A DNA stretch of 64,000 nt, taken from the IMG/VR virus record IMGVR_UViG_3300025072_002799, positions 47,203-111,202 of that record, one strand, 5' to 3'. A program made the translations under genes and the position numbers. The notes below the pieces were generated by a model. It did not search any database, was not told the DNA's origin, and was given only the letters and a program-made list of their open reading frames with translations. This DNA is from a virus. The number at the start of each line of letters is the position of its first letter. Position 1 is the stretch's first letter. Shown piece by piece: positions 59,512 to 64,000 of this stretch.

Positions 59512-60102
59512 TTAAACTAAGCTCTTTTCCCAATCTTCTGCACATTTAGCTTTCATCTCTTCATAGAAAAGTTCCTTCTCTTCTAGGCGATAATACATAA
59601 AAGGGGGAGTTTCAGGGGCGATTATTTTTAAAAAATTATGCGTTCCTTCTTTGGTAAAAACTATGCGACCAGTATCTCTTTCCTTGCGTATATCACAAGG
59701 CATGTCAACCTCATTAAAAAACCTTTTTATAACTTTGTTTCCTGCCATTCCAAAAGAAGTTGTTCTCAAACATATCCTCTTTTTAGAAACGAAAAATCCT
59801 TTATCTAAAAACCATGCTGCCAGTGCTGCGCCTGTAAGTTGGTTTAAAGAATCCATGTTCATCTCATTGTAAAAACTTTTATGCAAATCAGTCCACACAG
59901 AGTTAGATTGGGATCTCCAATACCCTTGACTAACTGGCGATGGTCGGGCGTATTCTTCAAGACATTGACATTTAAAATTAAACCAATTTTCGTCTTCGAC
60001 TGGTGCCATAGTCATAAAATAATTAACGCCCGTTTTAGGCTTTGACAAGTAGGACTTCCCTAACAGAGTCCCATAGATCAATTGTTTTTGGTATATCTTC
60101 AT
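59512..60102 (-). CDS. LAGLIDADG-type homing endonuclease
   Basis: 196 residues. The first motif is LIYGTLLGKSYL (~8-19, G-x-L-L-G) and the second LTGAALAAWFLDKGFF (~88-103, W-F-L-D-K-G). The D of WFLDKG is a metal-binding position. The rest (NKVIKRFFNEVDMPCDIRKERDTGRIVFTK) is the helix-strand seen in these enzymes. Free-standing, close to a CATAAATA box and the sigma candidate. The insertion site is unknown. Confidence 0.75.
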   Translation of the reverse strand: MKIYQKQLIYGTLLGKSYLSKPKTGVNYFMTMAPVEDENWFNFKCQCLEEYARPSPVSQGYWRSQSNSVWTDLHKSFYNEMNMDSLNQLTGAALAAWFLDKGFFVSKKRICLRTTSFGMAGNKVIKRFFNEVDMPCDIRKERDTGRIVFTKEGTHNFLKIIAPETPPFMYYRLEEKELFYEEMKAKCAEDWEKSLV

Positions 60103-60107
60103 GTTCT

Positions 60108-60115
60108 TATTTATG
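60108..60115 (-). promoter_or_regulatory. Late-promoter-like CATAAATA box
   Basis: On the minus strand, CATAAATA ends five bases before the ATG at 60102. The spacing matches the copy at 2444. Confidence 0.5.
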
Positions 60116-60226
60116 CCATAAAATTATATAATTCGTCCTTATATATGCTATTTCTCCTTAATTATTGAATGTTGCAATCATATCTACTTTTGAATATCAA
60201 ACACTCTTTTTAACGAGGTAATTAAA

Positions 60227-60583
60227 ATGGGAGCAACATCCGTTACAGGAACAGGACATGGAGATGTCTCTGGACTAAATAGAGGCTCGGCTCATATGAC
60301 CCTAGCCGTAGGAAACTTGCTTGGACCAAAAGTTGTAGTCGCTGGCTATCACACTTTGACTTCTGGAAGCAACGTACTCAACATTGGAACACTTGAAGGT
60401 GATCTAGCAGACTATATGGTTTTGGTAAGTGATGACGGCGCAATTGGCGTGGCTGCTGCTGCGGGACAATTGACCGCTCTTAACCAAGTGACCATCCAAG
60501 GAACCAGCACTCATGTAATTCATTGGGCTGTAATTCACGTTGGTGATAATCCTGTCGCTGGTCATGCAGGTAGCACTGTCTAA
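60227..60583 (+). CDS. Small highly expressed virion protein
   Basis: 118 residues behind CGAGG. GC-rich constrained codon use like the capsid gene suggests high expression. MGATSVTGTGHG at the start is shared with the Cys-rich gene at 22122-22328; the rest is beta-rich (VVVAGYHTLTSGSNVLNIGTLEGDLADYMVLVSDDG). A decoration or virion surface protein is likely. A structured 3' region and a terminator follow. Confidence 0.7.
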   Translation: MGATSVTGTGHGDVSGLNRGSAHMTLAVGNLLGPKVVVAGYHTLTSGSNVLNIGTLEGDLADYMVLVSDDGAIGVAAAAGQLTALNQVTIQGTSTHVIHWAVIHVGDNPVAGHAGSTV

Positions 60584-60607
60584 CTGACAGTTTAACAATA
60601 CGTTTTT

Positions 60608-60649
60608 CACCCTTTGGGGTGGATTCCGTCTCCTTCCCCTATGGGAAGG
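60608..60649 (+). ncRNA. Structured 3'-UTR, two hairpins
   Basis: CACCC / GGGTG (loop TTTG) and CCTTCCC / GGGAAGG (loop CTAT, seven perfect pairs) follow one after the other between the gene ending at 60583 and the terminator at 60674. They may protect the mRNA end or form a separate small RNA. No known family is recognised. Confidence 0.45.
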
Positions 60650-60673
60650 TCATGTCTCCTTTCTAATTGACAG

Positions 60674-60713
60674 AAAAAACCCCTTAAGCGATGTAGCTTC
60701 TGGGGTTTTTTTC
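60674..60713 (+). terminator. Rho-independent terminator
   Basis: AAAAAACCCC / GGGGTTTTTT with an inner AAGC / GCTT stem and loop GATGTA, then T. It insulates the structural gene from the CRISPR array. Confidence 0.92.
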
Positions 60714-60714
60714 T

Positions 60715-60744
60715 TTTAAATGGAAAACATGGACTGATATGCAT
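60715..60744 (-). repeat. Decayed CRISPR repeat (outermost)
   Basis: The stretch ending AACATGGACTGATATGCAT aligns with the second half of the repeat (AACATAGGTC-ATATGCAT). It lies 25 bases before the first recognisable repeat, about one spacer length. It is read as the oldest unit, at the trailer end. Confidence 0.55.
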
Positions 60745-60769
60745 TTTTTTTGGTTTGCATTTTGTAGAT

Positions 60770-61173
60770 CTTGCACATACACCTCAAACATAGGTTATAT
60801 CATCTATTCCAGAACGCCCGTCTCACACGACCTTGCACATACACCTCAAACATAGGTCATATGCATCTAGAATAAAACTTTTGCATCATAACTTTTGCTT
60901 GCACATACACCTCAAACATAGGTCATATGCATCAAAAAAAAGAGACTGGTCAAGCCACTATAGCTTGCACATACACCTCAAACATAGGTCAGAAGAAGAA
61001 GTTGGCTTGCACATACACCTCAAACATAGGTCATATGCATCAGGCTGTCTGATAGCCCTTACGCCATCACTCTTGCACATACACCTCAAACATAGGTCAT
61101 ATGCATCAAAGGACACGGCGAATCAATCTACTCATTGCTTGCACATACACCTCAAACATAGGTCATATGCATC
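60770..61173 (-). CRISPR. CRISPR array, 7 repeats of 36 bp, mostly 30-bp spacers
   Basis: On the plus strand the repeat starts CTTGCACATACACCTC and ends GGTCATATGCATC. Repeats begin at 60770 (35 bp, two changes), 60832, 60898, 60964 (cut to 27 bp), 61006, 61072 and 61138; five are identical and full length. Spacers are 27, 30, 30, 15 (truncated unit), 30 and 30 bp and all differ. Decay is at the left, so the leader is probably at the right and transcription leftward, the same strand as the nuclease. In that direction the repeat ends TGTGCAAG, 5' of the spacer, as in type V crRNAs. An ACCT/AGGT inner stem is possible. Confidence 0.93.
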
Positions 61174-61234
61174 AGTTTGAATGTAAGTTCTTGTTTTCAA
61201 AGATCTTAGGTGTTTTCATAGGATTAAAAAACCT
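61174..61234 (-). other. Leader/tracr candidate between array and nuclease
   Basis: 61 bases separate the nuclease stop from the first repeat. It is AT-rich, with ACACCT (minus strand, 61208-61213) complementary to AGGTGT of the crRNA repeat and CCTATG (61217-61222) shared with it. The match is too short to call a tracrRNA anti-repeat. Confidence 0.3.
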
Positions 61235-62704
61235 CTACTCGGCCCTCATCAATCTTTCCAAAGGTTCGAAAAAATCACATTTTGAGTTCAAGTCCTCAGT
61301 TGATTTCACACTATTTTTACAGACTAGCCGAGACAATTCTCTGACTTCTTTTTCACTTAACGCTGCCTGTAGGATTGTACATGATCCTGACCAAGACTCT
61401 CGTGCAAGGTCCGCGTTAAGCACATTGTTTTCAACAAAAGTCATTAAGTATGCCGAGAACAAATGTCTATCGGATTCTACGCCGCATTCACAAATGTGCC
61501 AACGTTCACTTAATTCCTTCTTCTTAATATTACCACAAAAACATGTTTGACTCAAGCTTGTTTTGAATGTATTTATTTCATTAAAATTACCACCGCTTTT
61601 TGTAACTCCATATTTTAAAATCTCAATAAATTGTGATGGTGCAAACCCATTAATGCTTCGACTAAATCTCTTGTCTTTTTGCCATTGTCCATAACTATTT
61701 GTTTCTACTCTAAAATCATTGCCCATTAACATTATGTGATTTGCTAATTTGCGATGATAGTTCTTCCTTTCGGCGGATTTCTTTCTATGAAGTTCTTTAA
61801 TTAACAACTTTGTTTCTAACATTCCTTTGGAGCGTTTTATTTTTGTTCCTTTTTTATAAGTTCCATTTTCATTAAAAGAGTCTGGGTTGTGCTGTCTGGT
61901 CTGTCTATCTAACTTTCTTTGATGCACTCTTAATTGTCTGTTCAGATTTTTAGAATCTTTTGTCATTAAAGGGAATTTCATAGCCATATTTGATGAAACT
62001 ACATCAATAAACCTTGGTCCAACATCAATTCCAACCTTCCCTTCTCCAAGTTCATGATCTGTTGGTGATTGTCCATCAATGACCAGTTGTGCATAGTATT
62101 TTGTCTTTTTAAATTCTGTTCGTCTAATCATACGAACATACCTAACATTTTGCTCTGCTCCAAACATAGTGTAACTATCATTTGGATCAGCTTCTATTTT
62201 AAGCTTTTTGAATTTAACAAAATAAAGATTGAGATCCCCCTTTTTTTCTTTTTTCCACTTTGCACAAGATCCGGTACGTCCTTCGATTGCATTGAATTGT
62301 TTATAACTGCTCATCTTTGGTCTGCCCTTCTTTCCAATAGCAAATTGATTAACAGAGGAAAAGGCAAGCCCAGTTGTAGCGGAAACAGTGTTAGCTCCAA
62401 TGTGATGATTGATCCATGATTTTGTAAATTGTGTAGACCAATTTTTAAGGCAAAACTCTGTAAATTTAAATTCTGTTCTTAATTCCTTGAAAGCTTCTTT
62501 TTTTTCTTTTCCATCTTTCATCTTACAAGCACGACTGTATCTCTTTGTTCTCCTCATTTCTTTTAGCCTTTTTAAGGCTTCCCCAACAACAGCGTTTCTG
62601 ACTTGCCTATTGGCTTCAAACGCCTTATCCAACTTCAAAGCTTGATGCGGAGTTGGTCTAAGAGCTATTTCGCAGATGTATCGTTCTTTTTTTTCTTTTG
62701 CCAT
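61235..62704 (-). CDS. Compact Cas12/TnpB-like RNA-guided nuclease candidate
   Basis: 489 residues. RuvC-I is VGIDVGPRFIDVVSS (D227), RuvC-II VETNSYGQWQK (E334), and RuvC-III CGVESDRHLFSAYL (D412). The zinc ribbon is CFCG (C388, C390) and CECG (C405, C407), each CxC rather than TnpB's usual CxxC. SINGFAPSQFIEILKYGVTKSGG is the TnpB/Cas12 helix before the ribbon. The N-terminal half is basic and helical (RxxRNAVVGEALKRLKEMRR), consistent with a wedge/REC part. Size is between TnpB (~400) and Cas12f (400-550). Next to a CRISPR array and with no cas1/cas2/cas4 beside it, it is called a minimal type V effector. All catalytic acids are intact. Confidence 0.85.
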   Translation of the reverse strand: MAKEKKERYICEIALRPTPHQALKLDKAFEANRQVRNAVVGEALKRLKEMRRTKRYSRACKMKDGKEKKEAFKELRTEFKFTEFCLKNWSTQFTKSWINHHIGANTVSATTGLAFSSVNQFAIGKKGRPKMSSYKQFNAIEGRTGSCAKWKKEKKGDLNLYFVKFKKLKIEADPNDSYTMFGAEQNVRYVRMIRRTEFKKTKYYAQLVIDGQSPTDHELGEGKVGIDVGPRFIDVVSSNMAMKFPLMTKDSKNLNRQLRVHQRKLDRQTRQHNPDSFNENGTYKKGTKIKRSKGMLETKLLIKELHRKKSAERKNYHRKLANHIMLMGNDFRVETNSYGQWQKDKRFSRSINGFAPSQFIEILKYGVTKSGGNFNEINTFKTSLSQTCFCGNIKKKELSERWHICECGVESDRHLFSAYLMTFVENNVLNADLARESWSGSCTILQAALSEKEVRELSRLVCKNSVKSTEDLNSKCDFFEPLERLMRAE

Positions 62705-62709
62705 GACTT

Positions 62710-62731
62710 AAATTATGACATATCATAATTT
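62710..62731. promoter_or_regulatory. Operator-like palindrome upstream of the nuclease gene
   Basis: AAATTATGA and TCATAATTT form a perfect inverted repeat around CATA, five bases before the start codon of the nuclease. TATGAT inside it could serve as a -10. It would suit a dimeric repressor or autoregulation. Confidence 0.6.
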
Positions 62732-62758
62732 TAAAGCAATACATATTTAAGAATTAAA

Positions 62759-62852
62759 TGACACTGGCAGGATTTGAACCTGCATGGTGAGTTTCGTCAG
62801 ACGGGTACTCTTACCACACCTTCAACTTGCGTCTACATTCCGCCACAGTGTC
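62759..62852 (-). tRNA. Atypical class II tRNA, Leu-like
   Basis: 94 bases. The acceptor arm GACACTG / CAGTGTC plus discriminator A (seven pairs) and T arm GCAGG-TTCAAAT-CCTGC (five pairs) are perfect, and the D arm is GCG-GAATGTAGA-CGC, like tRNA-Leu. The 45-base segment between D and T arms does not fold canonically. The best anticodon stem, GGTGT / GTACC around loop GGTAAGA, gives UAA (Leu) but with two G-U pairs and no U33; a GGTA/TACC hairpin competes. No CCA is encoded. The 5' end abuts the stop of the upstream gene. Confidence 0.7.
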
Positions 62853-63371
62853 TTAAGAAATCATATTCTTTTTAATTGTTAAGGATTTGTTAGTTCCGAT
62901 GAACTTTTCATGTTTATAAGTCCAAAACCAACCTTCTGGCAATTCTAAGCAATGTTCAAAATAGAAACATCTGAATTTATCATTCTTAAAGGAGTCTGGT
63001 TTTATGTCTTTTGGAGCCTTCATTCCCTTTGATCCATCTTCATATGTAACTTCATCGTAATGCTTAATGCATTTAAGAGGATATGTAACCATATATTTGC
63101 CATGATCTTTGGCATATTGAATTGGGTCGTAATTATTTATGTAAATGTGAGTAAACCAGAGAAGACCTTGTTCGCTGTACTTAGGATCTAAAACGTAATC
63201 GTCTCCCTTTTTGTACAACTTATCTGTTCCATGATACAACTCTATAGAGTAAGGTTCAGATTTACGCTTTGTTGATATTATATTCTTTTTCTTAGGTCGA
63301 TCAAGCCCTGTTCCAGGTCCAAAAAGATCATCGAAATCTAAAGAATTCTCTAGGTATTTTTTAAATCTCAT
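62853..63371 (-). CDS. ART-like protein with capsid-targeting-like N-terminus
   Basis: 172 residues from the ATG at 63371, overlapping the upstream stop (TGATG). MRFKKYLENSLDFDDLFG fits the shared head motif. SIELYHGTDKLYKKGDDYVL and LLWFTHIYINNYDPIQYA resemble the first strands of an ART/Tpt1-like fold, with H and aromatic residues in the expected places; YEDGSKG is near the site where a catalytic Glu would lie. The fold assignment is moderate. Confidence 0.55.
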   Translation of the reverse strand: MRFKKYLENSLDFDDLFGPGTGLDRPKKKNIISTKRKSEPYSIELYHGTDKLYKKGDDYVLDPKYSEQGLLWFTHIYINNYDPIQYAKDHGKYMVTYPLKCIKHYDEVTYEDGSKGMKAPKDIKPDSFKNDKFRCFYFEHCLELPEGWFWTYKHEKFIGTNKSLTIKKNMIS

Positions 63372-64000
63372 CAAACCTCTTTTGGAGACATGAATGTTGC
63401 GCCAGATCTTTTATCTTGTCCAACTATTTCTAATCCAAATCGTTTTTGCAATATTGGAATAAGTCTTTGATTGCGAACATCTAATTTAATGTGTGAGTCT
63501 GGGTTCGACTCTGAAAAATCATGGAACATATCAAGACCAATCTTTATTAGATTCATTCCAACAAAATTCCCGCCCTGTTCACCAATAATATCAAAGCTGT
63601 ATTCTCCAGAATTGTCGTAAGATGTATATAATCCTCCTAAAACCTTTCCGTTTTCATGCGCAACGACAGCTAACTCTTTGTCGCTAAGAATGTTAATTCC
63701 AGATTTTCTCTCAACTTGTTGCAATTGGTCATGCCAATTTTCTGGCAATCCGTCATCATCTGTATCTCCATAATTAACAAATGCATATTGAGTAGATTCT
63801 GACAGCCATTCTTTGAATGAAAGATTGTGAAATGGGGATACATCACGATAAGGATGGTCCAGAAGCCTGTCCATCTCTTCTTTCCCCTTGTGGCTTGAGA
63901 GAGCCTTCCACGCTTTGCGGTTATCTGATCGGTTATTCTTCTTGAAAGCCTTAGAAAGGGCTTTAGCGATGTCCATTACGGCTGTTCTTGGGCTACTCAT
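63371..64000 (-). CDS. GNAT-like acetyltransferase with internal targeting motif
   Basis: At least 209 residues; the first ATG is at the window edge, so the true start may lie outside. LSFKEWLSES at ~59-68 matches the shared motif with WLSE as (I/L)xE, but here internal, so either the start is downstream or the N-terminus is removed. The GNAT part is ELAVVAHENGKVLGGLYTSYDNSGEYSFDIIGEQGGNFVGMNLIKIGLDMF, then LDVRNQRLIPILQKRFGLEIVG. Modification of a host protein after injection is inferred. Confidence 0.65.
   Translation of the reverse strand: MSSPRTAVMDIAKALSKAFKKNNRSDNRKAWKALSSHKGKEEMDRLLDHPYRDVSPFHNLSFKEWLSESTQYAFVNYGDTDDDGLPENWHDQLQQVERKSGINILSDKELAVVAHENGKVLGGLYTSYDNSGEYSFDIIGEQGGNFVGMNLIKIGLDMFHDFSESNPDSHIKLDVRNQRLIPILQKRFGLEIVGQDKRSGATFMSPKEV

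Noticed and set aside
60833-61180. Open frame of 115 codons through the CRISPR array (LHIHLKHRS repeats)
   Set aside because: It exists only because the repeat-plus-spacer period (66 bp) is a multiple of three; its content is repeat and random spacer and it has no ribosome site.
61174-61234. tracrRNA anti-repeat between array and nuclease
   Set aside because: Only a six-base match to the repeat is seen, too short to claim; kept as a low-confidence note.
63136-63143. CATAAATA copy on the minus strand inside 62853-63371
   Set aside because: It lies in the middle of a gene with no start downstream nearby; taken as chance.
1-64000. Stop-codon recoding as in some huge phages
   Set aside because: Long genes such as terminase, portal, capsid and M28 peptidase read through fully with standard stops.

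Overview
The window is one AT-rich stretch of a large tailed-phage genome, most likely a T4-related myovirus (Caudoviricetes). It carries, in T4-like order, a terminase large subunit (30737), a portal protein interrupted by an intein (34690), a gp21-type prohead protease (41373), a scaffold (42074) and a gp23-type major capsid protein (43032). Genes are densely packed on both strands, many with TAATG or ATGA overlaps, and all use the standard bacterial code. An ExbB/ExbD-like operon, an MscL channel, a lipoprotein and a heptosyltransferase-like enzyme suggest a Gram-negative host; this is inference and no host is identified. Sheath and tube genes are not in the window.

Layout: 1-7.2 kb holds virion adsorption or fibre-type proteins with PKD domains and repeats. 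7.2-12.9 kb holds a J-domain protein, a GT9 glycosyltransferase, an actin-like ATPase and proteins of unknown role. 12.8-19 kb holds DNA metabolism (primase, two DNA methyltransferases, a Cas4/RecB-like nuclease) plus a GlpX-type fructose bisphosphatase. 19-31 kb is an envelope-directed accessory block: trypsin-like, M4-like and M28 peptidases, MscL, a lipoprotein, an extremely acidic protein and an ExbB/ExbD-like three-gene operon. 30.7-44.6 kb is the packaging and head module. 44.6-53.5 kb has a PD-(D/E)XK homing endonuclease candidate, small proteins, several putative injected enzymes and a PYROXD2-like FAD oxidoreductase. 53.5-57.3 kb is a giant repeat-rich fibre and a partner. 57.3-64 kb has a TnpB relic, a MerR-type regulator, a gp55-like sigma candidate, a LAGLIDADG endonuclease, a CRISPR array with a compact RuvC nuclease, an atypical tRNA and more injected-enzyme candidates.

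The best candidates for undescribed biology are three. First, a minimal phage-borne CRISPR system at 60.7-62.7 kb: seven recognisable 36-bp repeats (one 35 bp, one cut to 27 bp), mostly 30-bp spacers, and a 489-residue TnpB/Cas12-like nuclease with no adaptation genes. Second, about 13 proteins share a short N-terminal motif (hydrophobic-x-x-aromatic-L-x-E) resembling the T4 capsid-targeting sequence. They include two ADP-ribosyltransferase-like proteins, two acetyltransferases, a zinc metalloprotease and a PcfJ-like protein, which suggests a large set of enzymes packaged in the head and injected. Third, an ExbB/ExbD-like membrane operon and several peptidases that are unusual cargo for a phage. 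Two sequence-wide signals are also worth testing: a late-promoter-like CATAAATA box next to gene starts, and a recurring GGGGCG-plus-AT-tract motif on both strands.
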